A program made the translations under genes and the position numbers. Shown in pieces: positions 45,227 to 54,641 of a stretch of 64,000 nt of DNA (position 1 is the first letter of the stretch; every line of letters begins with the position of its first letter). This stretch comes from an uncultured bacterium. Its GTDB lineage: Bacteria > Planctomycetota > UBA1135 > GCA-002686595. The DNA lies in the NCBI GenBank assembly GCA_937905825.1, contig CALCXM010000183.1:1-64000 (forward strand), given 5' to 3'. The notes under the pieces are model-generated. The model saw nothing but the letters and a program-made list of their open reading frames with translations, made no database searches and had not been told where the DNA came from.

Positions 45227-46635
45227 CCGTCCGTGGGTGTGTCCAATTCGAGCTCTGCCTGGGTTGCGCACGCGAGGGAGCGGTCCCACTCTTCTTCCGC
45301 GAAGAGCGCCATGCGATCTGTGTACCATTCGTGGGCGGGCACTTCGGGAACTTGGCCCTCGGCGAGCACCCGCTCGTAGTGAGCGCAATGCTGTTCAAGC
45401 ACGTCTAGCTGGCGAATGGCGGGTGGTAACGAATCTCGAAGAGTGGAAAGCAATTGCTTCTCGGCGAGCAAGCGCTCGATCGCCTTCCTCAAGCTCAGCG
45501 CATCGCCAACATCGAACATCAAGCTTCCCAGGGACTCTCCCGCGCGCTCGCGGAATGCACCCAGGTTCGGCAAGACACTTGGTAGCCCGAGCGCGCGGGC
45601 CTCTTCGAGCACGATGCCAAAGCTCTCGGGAGCGCGCGATGCGCTGAGCATGGCGTGCACTGCGGTGACCGCATGGGTTGGCAATTCAGCCACCTCGTAG
45701 GGGCCATGATAGGTCGCTTGGACAGATGGATACTGGGCCTGGAGCGACTGCACGTACCCCTCGGTTTGTTCGCCCCCTGCGAGTTCCAAGCGCACGCTTC
45801 CGGGGGATTCCAATCCGGCGATGGCCTCAAACAAGAGGTCGCTGCCCTTCAACTGGGAGAGCTGCCCCCAACTGCCTAGGCGCAAGGGAAGTGGCGCGAC
45901 GGGAAGGGGTTTGCGCTGGGCAGCAAAGCTGTCTTCCACACCACAGGGAGCCTGCAGCTTGGCGCGCATCTGAACAGCGGGGCCCAGCCCTTGTTGCTGG
46001 CGGTCCGCGAAACTCTGGCTGGGGACCAGACAGGCTTGGGCCAATTGAAGCTCCTTCGTGAGAGCCATTCCTCGATTCGCGAACTCCATGAAACCCGCTT
46101 CCATCGAAACCCAGGGGGTCCGCGGCAGCACCTTGGCGGCACAGGAGATGCAAGTCATGGCAGACAGCGCTTCCTCGCAGGGCACTTGCGAGTCCGGCTT
46201 CACGCGGAAGGTCAAGGGGCAACTCACCCAAGAATCTCCCAGGCTGATCACAGCTGGAATGCGTTCCTCGGCCGCGATCTGCACCAAGTCGCGGGTCAAG
46301 CGCAGCCAGTGCAAGACGTGCACGAGATCGGGCTTTTCGCGCTGAAGCAATTCGCGAAAGCGGGCGCCAACCCGGGCGCTCTTCGTTTTGTGCCAGTGGT
46401 CGAAGTGCAAGTCCGGTCGCGTCCAACGTTCCACGCGCAAGGATCCTGCCCCCGGGATCTGATGGACTTCCGGGCGAATGGCCACCTGCCCCGCCTTGGC
46501 CGCTTGCCAGGAACCTGCGACCACCAGAACCTGGTGTCCGGCGCGGGCCAAGCCCTGGGCCAGGGCTTGGGCAGAGACCTCGGTGCCCCCCACCAACTCG
46601 GGCGGATAGCCATGCACGCACAAGACGAGCTTCAT
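45223..46635 (-). CDS. GT4-family glycosyltransferase
   Basis: 470-residue GT-B glycosyltransferase. It opens with HGYPPELVGGTEVSAQALAQGL, typical of family 4 enzymes with a Gly-rich acceptor loop, and ends with the donor-site motif RAPESFGIVLEEARALGLPSV. A Cys-containing insert (residues 150-175, including CISCAAK) is seen, as in the next gene; this may be a small metal site. Sugar and acceptor unknown. It overlaps both neighbours by four bases. Confidence 0.85.
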   Translation of the reverse strand: MKLVLCVHGYPPELVGGTEVSAQALAQGLARAGHQVLVVAGSWQAAKAGQVAIRPEVHQIPGAGSLRVERWTRPDLHFDHWHKTKSARVGARFRELLQREKPDLVHVLHWLRLTRDLVQIAAEERIPAVISLGDSWVSCPLTFRVKPDSQVPCEEALSAMTCISCAAKVLPRTPWVSMEAGFMEFANRGMALTKELQLAQACLVPSQSFADRQQQGLGPAVQMRAKLQAPCGVEDSFAAQRKPLPVAPLPLRLGSWGQLSQLKGSDLLFEAIAGLESPGSVRLELAGGEQTEGYVQSLQAQYPSVQATYHGPYEVAELPTHAVTAVHAMLSASRAPESFGIVLEEARALGLPSVLPNLGAFRERAGESLGSLMFDVGDALSLRKAIERLLAEKQLLSTLRDSLPPAIRQLDVLEQHCAHYERVLAEGQVPEVPAHEWYTDRMALFAEEEWDRSLACATQAELELDTPTDG

Positions 46636-48014
46636 GGTGCCTGACGCTTCGCCAGCACTTCGCGATAGACTGCTTCTACGCGATCCAACTGCTCATCGAT
46701 GGATGGGATCCCAATCGCTTCTTTGTAGAGCTCGTCCAACTGCACGGGGTTCTGAATCAGCTCGCGCAAGAGCTGCGCCAAAGCCGGCGCATCGCCAACC
46801 GGGAAGCGAAAGCCGCTTTGCCCGGGCTCCACCAACTCAGCCATGCCGCCGATATCGGAAACGGCCAGGGGAGTTTTTGCAGCGAGGGCTTCGAGGATGA
46901 TCAGCGGTTGGTTTTCGAACCAGAGGCTTGGAACCACGAGCAAATCCAACTCTCGCAGGGTGCGAGCCACAGCATCCCGCTCGAGTCGTCCGCCCATTTG
47001 CACACCGAGCCGCAGGGCTGTGGACTCGAGCTTGGCTTGGTAGGCCGCGTCATGAAAGGCCGGACCAAAGATTCGCGTTTGCAAGGCAGCCCGCTCGGAC
47101 TCGGAGAGCAGGGCGAGGGACTCCAACAGGAAGTGGGCACCCTTGACGGGGATCAAGCTGCCGATGAAGCCGACCCGCAGCTTGGCGGTCCGCGCAACCC
47201 GTGTCCCCCCGGCAAAGCGCGTGAGGTCGGTGCCCGTGCGCAGGTGCTCGAAGCGTTCCGCCGGAAGGCCCCATTTCACCAGTTCCTGGCGTAGGAAGGC
47301 ACTCGGCGAGAGAAAGCGATCCACGCAGGCAACCAGTCGCTGGGTCAATTCTGCTGCGCGCGCGGTCACTTGTTCGATGGGCAGGGGCGTTCCGGCTGCG
47401 CCTTTCTCGCGCCCGCGCAATAGGTCGCCGGCCACGCGTGCGGGCCCGGAGAGGTCCACGCCACTTAGGCGGTGCACGCGCTCGATCAGGCGCCCGGCGC
47501 GCTGCTCCATAGCGGAGTTCTTGAAGCGAAAGGATCCCAGGCAATCCGCGCAGCGCTCGAAATCGATCTCATGGCAAATGCTCTCATCTGCGTGAACACG
47601 CTGGCCAAAGCGCGCGCATTGCAACCAGTAGTCGTGCAAGGTGAAGAGCACGGGCAGGCCAGCGTCCTTGGCGGCTTCTGCACAGCCCACGGAGAGATAC
47701 AAGAGGTGCTGAAAGTGCACCAGCTCCGGTTGCTCCTCGGCCAGGAAGCGGGCGAAGCATTTGTCCACCTGCGCTTGATCCCAACTCTCGCGAAAGTCCG
47801 AGTATTCGAGGTTGTTGACCAACTCGGTGACCCGAATGCCCTCGTGCTCGCGCTCGGTCAAACTGAGGTGCCGGCGCCGAATGTCCTTCTCGGTGGTGAA
47901 GACACACACCTCATGGCCGCGGGCCGTAAGCCCCGCGGCCAGTTGGGCGGTGTACTGCTCCGTTCCCGCCACGTGGGCGGGCGGGTAGTTGTGGCTAACG
48001 AGGAGGACCTTCAC
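46632..48014 (-). CDS. GT4-family glycosyltransferase
   Basis: 460 residues, same architecture as the gene downstream of it: HNYPPAHVAGTEQYTAQLAAGL at the N-terminus and a C-terminal SLWFENQPLIILEALAAKTP donor motif. A Cys pair (CADC) near residue 158 falls in the same place as in the neighbour, suggesting duplication. Would add one sugar of a surface glycan. It is 69 bp downstream of the large oxidoreductase gene. Confidence 0.85.
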   Translation of the reverse strand: MKVLLVSHNYPPAHVAGTEQYTAQLAAGLTARGHEVCVFTTEKDIRRRHLSLTEREHEGIRVTELVNNLEYSDFRESWDQAQVDKCFARFLAEEQPELVHFQHLLYLSVGCAEAAKDAGLPVLFTLHDYWLQCARFGQRVHADESICHEIDFERCADCLGSFRFKNSAMEQRAGRLIERVHRLSGVDLSGPARVAGDLLRGREKGAAGTPLPIEQVTARAAELTQRLVACVDRFLSPSAFLRQELVKWGLPAERFEHLRTGTDLTRFAGGTRVARTAKLRVGFIGSLIPVKGAHFLLESLALLSESERAALQTRIFGPAFHDAAYQAKLESTALRLGVQMGGRLERDAVARTLRELDLLVVPSLWFENQPLIILEALAAKTPLAVSDIGGMAELVEPGQSGFRFPVGDAPALAQLLRELIQNPVQLDELYKEAIGIPSIDEQLDRVEAVYREVLAKRQAP

Positions 48015-48083
48015 CTTCTAGAGTCTAGGGGACGCAACCGACCTGGTTGCGTCCGAAGGAAGAGAAAGGACCAGCGCCATGGG

Positions 48084-51000
48084 CTAGAGCACGGTCCAGA
48101 GATCGAGCGACTCGTCCTTGTGCACCAGGTGGTCCAACCACAGGTTCGAGAGCTTCTCCTGCACCGAGTTGGCCCGTAGACGCTGATTCAGGTTGTCGAA
48201 GTCCACGCGGTCGAGCTCCTGGTCCTGGTTGAAGCAAGAGAACACGGGAGGCGCTTCCTCGCCGGTCTCCGGATCGATTTGCTTGCAGAGACATTGAGCG
48301 CAAATCTCCTTCATGGCGCACTGCATGGGCGAGTTGATCGAACCGATTGCCTTGTGCTTCTCTTGCAAGTAGGGCTTGAGGCTCGCGAAGCGTTGCTCGC
48401 GCAAGGCACTCATCATGCGGTCGGAACCGATGCAGACCAAGTGCCCGCATTCGTTCAAGGGAACCTGTACCTCTCCCAGGTCACCCTCCGCGTAGGCGAT
48501 CATGGCCTGCACCACGTTGCCCCGGAAGTGACGGTCGAAGGGTCGCTTGCGGTTGGGCTCGATCTCCGCACCGGCGTCCGTGGACCAAATCACCACGTCC
48601 GCGGCCGCCTCGATCTCCTCGCGCTTGAAGATGTCTTCACCACGCTTGAAGGCGCCGAAGTAGATCACCTCGTTGCCCGCTTGGCGCATGGCCTTCCCGA
48701 TGGAGAAGAGCACCGCGTTGCCCAAGCCGCCCCCGGCCAGGATGATTTTTTGACCGGAAGGGATCTCAGTCGGCGCGCCGGTGGGCCCCATCAAGATGAC
48801 AGGTTCGCCGGGTTGCAGGATAGCGCAGAGCCGAGAAGAAACTCCCATCTCCAACACGATCAAGCCAATCAAACCACGCTCGTCGTCTTTCCAAGCGCCA
48901 GTCAAAGCGATGCCTTCGAGGGCGAGCCGAGTGCCGTCCACAAGGGGCGCATAGGCCTCGTAGTTTTGCAGGCGGTAGAACTGCCCGGGCTCGAAACCGC
49001 GGGCTGCGGCAGGCGCATGCACCACGATCTCCGTGATCGTCGGGGTGAGCCGGTTGACATCGTGGACCTTCGCGTCCAACTCGTAGGCCAGGTGACTGCC
49101 GAGTTTGCGCCAGGCGGCCTTGCGCTGCGCCAAGGCTTCCGGACTCTCGTCCAGGCTCTCCAGCTGCGTCGCAAAGCTCTGCACCACGGCGGGGTAACCG
49201 TCCCGGGCGGAGGCCATGGCTTTCACCACGTTGCCCGCGTAGGTCGGGTGGTTGTCCCCGTAGACGCTGATCGAGTGCTCGCCATCATCGTAGGAGGTGA
49301 AGAAGCCCGTGCCGCCTTCGTCTTGGCCGCCGGCCACGGGAACGCGCTGGCCCTGCTCACCCCGTTGGATTTCGAAGAACCAGTCCCACTTGTCCAGCTT
49401 GAACGTGCCGGGGCGTTCCTTCTCGTACATGATGTTCGGACTGGTGCCGGCAGCCACCAGGACGGAACGGGCGGGTAGCGTGACGATCTCGCCAGTTCCG
49501 CGCCATTTGCCCTCGTCGTTGATGTGTTGCCGCTCGAAATCGAGGGCTTGCACGGCCCCGTACTTGTCGAGCTTCGCTTCCACTGGGGACATGTGCTCCA
49601 CGAACACGATGCCCTCCTCGAAGGCTTTGATGATCTCTTCGTGGTTCAAGCGGTAGGCCGGAGCATCGCGCAGGCCCTTGCGGTAGGCGAGTTTGACCCC
49701 ACCCCACTGCTCCACCAGGGGAACAAAGTTGGGCTGCTCCCCGGCGTGCAAGGCACGCGCGCGCTCCGCGACCACCACGCGACCGTGGCCGACGAACTCG
49801 TCCAACACACCGCGCTCTTCGTCGCTGAAGAAGCCGCGCACAGTCTCCTCCCCGAAGTCCTGGCAGAGCTGATCGTAACGTCCCACAACTTTTTCCACCT
49901 GCACGGGGTAGTAGGCGATGGCCTCGGTGGCCGTGTCAACACCGGTCAAGCCGCCGCCGATCACGATGGCCGGCAAGCGCAGTTGCAAGTTCGCCATGGC
50001 GTCCTTCTTGAAGGCGCCGGTCAACTGCAGGGCCATCAGGAAGTCGGAGGCCTTGCGGATGCCGCGGGCCAGGTTGTTCTTCATCGAAACCACCGTGGGC
50101 TTGCCCGCTCCGGTGGCGACGGCGATGTGGTCGAAGCCCAGGTCCCAAGCGTCCTCAACGGTCACGGTGCCGCCGAAGCGTGTTCCACCGTGCAACTGGA
50201 ACTGTTCCCGACGTTCGAGGGAGAGGTACGGCAAGGTCAGGAAGTTCTTGTCCCAACGCACGGTGATGCCGTACTCGGAGACGCCTCCAAAGCCCAAGAG
50301 TCGACGCTCTTCCAGGTCATCCGAGATCGTGCGGTAGGACTCAATGGCCTGCGGCAGGAACTCCCCTTCGCCGAGGCCGCCACCGACGCCGATGCGCCCG
50401 GTGTGTTCTTTGGCGAGGGGCTCCACCTTGAGGCCGTCCATGGCGGCGATGCCAAAGCCTTCCTGGCTCAAGTAATGCGCCAGGGTGTAACCCGCGGGCC
50501 CCATGCCAACCACCAGGACGTTCTTGCCGTTGTAGGGCAAGGCGTAGGGACGTTTCGCGTTCAAGGGATTGAAGCGCGTCAGCAGCAAGTAGAGCTCCGG
50601 CCCGTAAGGCAGGTCGAGGGTATCCACCAGGACGCGCGTTTCGATCTGGGGGATGTTGACCGGCTCTTGCTTCTGGAAAATGCACGACTTCATGCAGTCG
50701 TTGCAGATGCGATGTCCGGTGCCCGGGCACATGGGATTGTCGATCATCACCATGGCCAATGCGGCCAAGGGATCCCCGTCCCCGTAGAGCTCATGCATTT
50801 CCGAGATGCGTTCGTCCAAGGGGCAACCACCAAGATCGATGCCCAATGCGTTCTTGGTCAGCTTCTGCGTGCCCTTGTCGAACAGTCCGTGCTGGCAGGA
50901 GTCCTTCTCGCGATCGTGGCAGAAGAGGCATTGATCCACTTCCTTGAGGACTTCCACGGTCGAGGCACGGTTGTCGCTCAGGTGAAAGCCATCGCGCCGA

Positions 51001-51731
51001 CGGCGTCCACCCAAGGGCCCGACGAGGGCTTCGGGCAAGTCAGCGTCCGGGCGCTCGATGCCCACGAGCCCCGATTCGAAGTCCACTTTCTCGAGGGGCT
51101 TGGGGAAGGACCAGCCCGTGACTTGCGCGTCCTTGGCATCCAGGCGGAAACGCAAGTCGAGACCGATCAGGGAGATCACCTCGTCCACGGTGCTGGGCTC
51201 CGACGTGTGAGCTTGTTCTGTGCCGTCGCGGTCGTAGAGAGCCAGGACACAACCGGCGAAAGCTTCCTCGTCGGTTTCGTTCAGCCCTTCGAGACCGGGC
51301 AGGCGCTCCAACCAAGCTTGTGCGGCGCTGCGGGTTGCCTGTGCATCCTGCCCGTCGAGCTTGATCTTGCGCACGCGCTTCTTCATGAAGTTGCCGGCGA
51401 GCTCGTGGACCCGCTTGCGCAGCAGAATTTCCTTGCGGCGAGACTCCCGTGCGTCGTCGATCCCGAACAGTTTGGAGAGGAAGCTCGATACGTGGCGCGC
51501 GGTCTCGATGTACAGGCGCGATTCCTCGGGCGACTCCATCTCAAGCTCGCCGGCGGCACGCGCTTCCCAACGGCCAGCAAGCTCGCTGTCCGCGTTGCGG
51601 AAGGATTTCACGAAGGCACCGTACAGATCGGCCAAACGGGTGGCCTGGTGCAGGTCCGCGAAGGTGAATCCATCCACTCCGAGTTGAAGTTTGTCCTGGT
51701 TTGATGAACGGGCCACTAGATCGGAATCCAT
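48084..51731 (-). CDS. Multi-domain FAD/NAD(P) oxidoreductase (GltD plus PyrK/NfnA-like fusion)
   Basis: 1215 residues. Residues 1-255 are helical with no recognised domain. Cys clusters at about 267 (CLFC) and 335-352 (CPGTGHRICNDCMKSC) resemble the GltD-type iron-sulfur region. A flavin domain follows (VLVVGMGPAGYTLAHYL, about 405). The C-terminal part (from about 914, FEPGQFYRL) is a ferredoxin-reductase fold with a NAD site (LAGGGLGNAVLF), then a Cys cluster (about 1144, CAQCLC plus FSCF) like the 2Fe-2S site of PyrK/NfnA. It combines in one chain what NfnA and NfnB do as two subunits, so electron bifurcation or ferredoxin-linked redox is possible. Its place in a glycan locus is unexplained. 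Confidence 0.8.
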   Translation of the reverse strand: MDSDLVARSSNQDKLQLGVDGFTFADLHQATRLADLYGAFVKSFRNADSELAGRWEARAAGELEMESPEESRLYIETARHVSSFLSKLFGIDDARESRRKEILLRKRVHELAGNFMKKRVRKIKLDGQDAQATRSAAQAWLERLPGLEGLNETDEEAFAGCVLALYDRDGTEQAHTSEPSTVDEVISLIGLDLRFRLDAKDAQVTGWSFPKPLEKVDFESGLVGIERPDADLPEALVGPLGGRRRRDGFHLSDNRASTVEVLKEVDQCLFCHDREKDSCQHGLFDKGTQKLTKNALGIDLGGCPLDERISEMHELYGDGDPLAALAMVMIDNPMCPGTGHRICNDCMKSCIFQKQEPVNIPQIETRVLVDTLDLPYGPELYLLLTRFNPLNAKRPYALPYNGKNVLVVGMGPAGYTLAHYLSQEGFGIAAMDGLKVEPLAKEHTGRIGVGGGLGEGEFLPQAIESYRTISDDLEERRLLGFGGVSEYGITVRWDKNFLTLPYLSLERREQFQLHGGTRFGGTVTVEDAWDLGFDHIAVATGAGKPTVVSMKNNLARGIRKASDFLMALQLTGAFKKDAMANLQLRLPAIVIGGGLTGVDTATEAIAYYPVQVEKVVGRYDQLCQDFGEETVRGFFSDEERGVLDEFVGHGRVVVAERARALHAGEQPNFVPLVEQWGGVKLAYRKGLRDAPAYRLNHEEIIKAFEEGIVFVEHMSPVEAKLDKYGAVQALDFERQHINDEGKWRGTGEIVTLPARSVLVAAGTSPNIMYEKERPGTFKLDKWDWFFEIQRGEQGQRVPVAGGQDEGGTGFFTSYDDGEHSISVYGDNHPTYAGNVVKAMASARDGYPAVVQSFATQLESLDESPEALAQRKAAWRKLGSHLAYELDAKVHDVNRLTPTITEIVVHAPAAARGFEPGQFYRLQNYEAYAPLVDGTRLALEGIALTGAWKDDERGLIGLIVLEMGVSSRLCAILQPGEPVILMGPTGAPTEIPSGQKIILAGGGLGNAVLFSIGKAMRQAGNEVIYFGAFKRGEDIFKREEIEAAADVVIWSTDAGAEIEPNRKRPFDRHFRGNVVQAMIAYAEGDLGEVQVPLNECGHLVCIGSDRMMSALREQRFASLKPYLQEKHKAIGSINSPMQCAMKEICAQCLCKQIDPETGEEAPPVFSCFNQDQELDRVDFDNLNQRLRANSVQEKLSNLWLDHLVHKDESLDLWTVL

Positions 51732-51923
51732 TGCTGATTGTCCTGCTGGGATTGTTGGAAGCGCGCCGGCAGAGGCCGGTGCTCAAGATCGCCCGTAGAA
51801 CTTATTGGATAGGGGCCGTGGAGTCCACGTGCTGCCCCCTTCATCTCGCCCCTCGCGCGGGAAATCTGGGTCCCTTTCAAGCCTCTTTCAAGCGGACCCA
51901 GTTCTGGCCGATCCCGGGCCGAC

Positions 51924-52988
51924 TCAACCCTTCGCGAGCAACGGTCGGCTGAGCGCCCAGCAGAACTTCAGGACACCATTGATGAGGGCGAGCAGCACCC
52001 GTTTGACGGGTTTGGCCGCCACCGCCGGAGTCACAGTCAACGCTCCCCCCACCAGTAGATTTCCGTCACGCAGCTGGCGTGCTCGCTGGACTTTGGCGCG
52101 ATCTGCGCCGAGCTCCATGAGCAGCTTGATGGCGGCGCCCTTGCCCCGCAGCCAAGCCCAGAGATGGCCGCTCATGGTCGCAAAGCAGAGCCCCACAAAC
52201 TCGTAGGCCAGCCAGCCAGGTGCGGTCACGAACAGGGTGCGCCACTCATGGTTTTTAAAGAGGAACACCCAGCGATTGCGGGAGTGAAAAAACACCCGAG
52301 TGCCCGGGTAACGGGGCCCCTCACGGAAGCTGATTCCTGGGGTTCCGGCCCGATGTCGCACGATTGTGCTCTCGACGCTAACGATCCGTTCTCCCCCGGA
52401 TCTCAGGCGATAGGAGAGATCGTAGTCCTCGAACAGGATGAAGTAGCGCTCGTCGTAGCCACCGATCTCTAGGACCTTCTTGCGGTCCAGCAAGAGGCAC
52501 ATGGAGATGCAGCAATCCACGTCGATCACGCCCTCCCCCTGGGCTTGCGCCAAGGGCACGTAGAAGTTGCGCAGCTGCACCAAGCCGACGTAGTGAAAGC
52601 CTCCGCCGTCGTAGTGAACGCGATCCGGTTCGTGGTCGAAAACACTGCGCGGTTGCACGATGACGGCGCCGGTTTGCGCTTGGGCGGCGAGCAGTGCTTC
52701 GAGCGTCTCTGCGCTGACCACCGCGTCGTTGTCCAAGGCCAGGACGAATTCGCCCTGGGCCTCGCGCATGCCCACGTTGCGAGCGATGCAAGGCCCGGCA
52801 TTGAATCCGGTGGAGATGACTCTCACGTGAGGGTAGTCCCTGGCGACGATCTCCAAGCTGCGGTCCGTGGACTCGTTGTCCACCAACAGAACTTCCCCCA
52901 CTTCCCCACGCATACCGGCGAGCGCCTCCAGGCAAGCTGGCAGGTGCTCTTCGCCGTTGTAGTTGCAGATGACGACGGAAACGCTCAT
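51924..52988 (-). CDS. GT2-family glycosyltransferase
   Basis: 354 residues. SVVICNYNGEEHLPACLEAL starts the GT-A fold, LALDNDA supplies the DxD-like metal site, and FILFEDYDLSYRLRSGGERI is the ED motif of rhamnosyltransferase-like GT2 enzymes. A C-terminal amphipathic region may anchor it to the membrane. It is 7 bp from the PIG-L/GT2 fusion gene and ends the exporter-led operon; 193 bp separate it from the oxidoreductase gene. Confidence 0.87.
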   Translation of the reverse strand: MSVSVVICNYNGEEHLPACLEALAGMRGEVGEVLLVDNESTDRSLEIVARDYPHVRVISTGFNAGPCIARNVGMREAQGEFVLALDNDAVVSAETLEALLAAQAQTGAVIVQPRSVFDHEPDRVHYDGGGFHYVGLVQLRNFYVPLAQAQGEGVIDVDCCISMCLLLDRKKVLEIGGYDERYFILFEDYDLSYRLRSGGERIVSVESTIVRHRAGTPGISFREGPRYPGTRVFFHSRNRWVFLFKNHEWRTLFVTAPGWLAYEFVGLCFATMSGHLWAWLRGKGAAIKLLMELGADRAKVQRARQLRDGNLLVGGALTVTPAVAAKPVKRVLLALINGVLKFCWALSRPLLAKG

Positions 52989-52995
52989 GTGGCTT

Positions 52996-54636
52996 CTAGC
53001 CCAGCGGCAACTCGAAATCTTCCGCGCTGACGGGCTCCCGACGCTTCAAGCAGTAGGGAACGTTCCAAAGCACGGAACCCGCGGCTTTGACCACGATGCC
53101 AAGCGCCCCGGGCGTGTCGCGCAGGGAGGCCCCGATGCCGATCGTTCCGGTGGCGTCCGTCACCTCCCCACTGGCTTCCTCTTTGGAGCCGCGGAAGATC
53201 ACTTCGGACAGCACCAAGAAAGGCAACCGGAAGAGGTCTTCCAGGGGTGCGTACTTGAGCATGGTCAGCCAAGCGTTGCGCGCGTGGTAGTACAAGCTGC
53301 GCGGCCCGGGCTTGATGCCAAAGGGAGTCTTGTGAAAGACCTCCGCCTTGGGGTATTGCAACACGCGGTAGCCGCGGTTCAGCAACCGGCACGTCAAGTC
53401 GCGCTCGTTGCCATAGATGAACAGGCGCTCGTCGTAGTAGCCCGCCTCGCGCAGGGCCTCGGTGCGCGCCAAGGACGCACAACCTCGGAAGGTGGACATG
53501 TAGCGTTCCGTGTTGATCGCTTCCGAGTTTTTGTAGGAATCGGGCATGCCGGGCTCCACCACCTTGGTCGACACGATGGCGGTGGTCGCGGGCTCCTGTA
53601 GCATGCGCGCAGTGGTTTTGGCGAGCCAATCCGGGGGCATCACGATGTCGTCGTCCAGGATCGCCGTGAACTCCGTGTCGCTCGAGGCGAAGCCCACGTT
53701 GAACGTCTCGCAGGCCCCGTAGTTCGAGTGTGGCATGACCACCAAATGAACCTCGGGAAACTCCGCCCGGATCATCGCGGCGGTGCCGTCAGCGGAGGAG
53801 TTGTCGACCACGATCACGCGGGTGAAGGGCAGGGTCTGCTTGTAGATCGCCGCCAGGTTCTCGCGCACGTCGTCGCGCTTGTTGAAGGCGGTCAGCACCG
53901 CCGTCGTCTTCGGAACCTGGGTGGATTGGGGGGCCGCTGGGTCAGCGGTCGTCGAATTCGGGGTCATGATTTGGGCAACTAGGGCACCGTACGACAACAG
54001 GTCGCGGGCGTGGCGTTCAGTGAAAGCCTCAACAGCGTACACATCTTCGAGGTCCACGTTGATCGTTGCTCCCCGATCTAGTGCCTCGATTTTTTGCGAA
54101 AGCAGCCCGCCGGGGTTTTGAGAGCGGTGAGCAGCCAGAGCCCGGGACTTTTGTGGAACCCAGGCAGTGATGTCCACCAGGAAATCCCGAGGAGCCGGGG
54201 AGTTCACGCCCCACAGAAAGACCCGCCATTCCGATTCCCCTTGCCCGATTCGCGCCAAGGACTCAAACGCCGCCCGGTGGTCCGGGTGCAGTTCGAAGGG
54301 TGAAGGGGCGAAGACCGCGCCCGGTTGGAACTCCTCGATTTCAGCGCGCAGCAAAGAGTCGAGCTCGGACTGTGCTTGCAAAGCTCCATCGCCAAGGCCC
54401 AGGAAGCGCACGTCTTGTTGACCCAGCTCGCGCAGGCCACTGCGGCATTCCTCTTCCCGAACGGCTGCCAGGCTCAGGTCCCCCACTGAAGTCAAAACCA
54501 CGACCCGCACGTGCACCTTGCGCTCCGCGAGGGAAGCCAAGGTGCCCCCGCAGGCGATCACCTCGTCGTCTGGATGGGGAGCGATCACGAGCACGCGCCC
54601 CCCGAGTTCACGGGGTTCGCGCAGAGGCGGAAACAT
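52996..54636 (-). CDS. Fusion of PIG-L deacetylase and GT2 glycosyltransferase
   Basis: 546 residues. The first about 220 form a PIG-L/LmbE zinc deacetylase: APHPDDEVIACGGTL (zinc-binding HPDDE) and ELHPDHRAAF (second His motif). After a Ser/Thr/Pro linker (about 220-235) a GT2 domain starts (TAVLTAFNKRDDVRENL), with LDDDIVMPPDW as the metal site and YGNERDLTCRLLNRGY as the catalytic-side motif. Deacetylation of an N-acetyl sugar and its transfer or extension could be done by one protein. ATG 54636 lies 5 bp after the preceding stop; the frame continues upstream but within the neighbour. Confidence 0.85.
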   Translation of the reverse strand: MFPPLREPRELGGRVLVIAPHPDDEVIACGGTLASLAERKVHVRVVVLTSVGDLSLAAVREEECRSGLRELGQQDVRFLGLGDGALQAQSELDSLLRAEIEEFQPGAVFAPSPFELHPDHRAAFESLARIGQGESEWRVFLWGVNSPAPRDFLVDITAWVPQKSRALAAHRSQNPGGLLSQKIEALDRGATINVDLEDVYAVEAFTERHARDLLSYGALVAQIMTPNSTTADPAAPQSTQVPKTTAVLTAFNKRDDVRENLAAIYKQTLPFTRVIVVDNSSADGTAAMIRAEFPEVHLVVMPHSNYGACETFNVGFASSDTEFTAILDDDIVMPPDWLAKTTARMLQEPATTAIVSTKVVEPGMPDSYKNSEAINTERYMSTFRGCASLARTEALREAGYYDERLFIYGNERDLTCRLLNRGYRVLQYPKAEVFHKTPFGIKPGPRSLYYHARNAWLTMLKYAPLEDLFRLPFLVLSEVIFRGSKEEASGEVTDATGTIGIGASLRDTPGALGIVVKAAGSVLWNVPYCLKRREPVSAEDFELPLG

Positions 54637-54641
54637 GAAGT

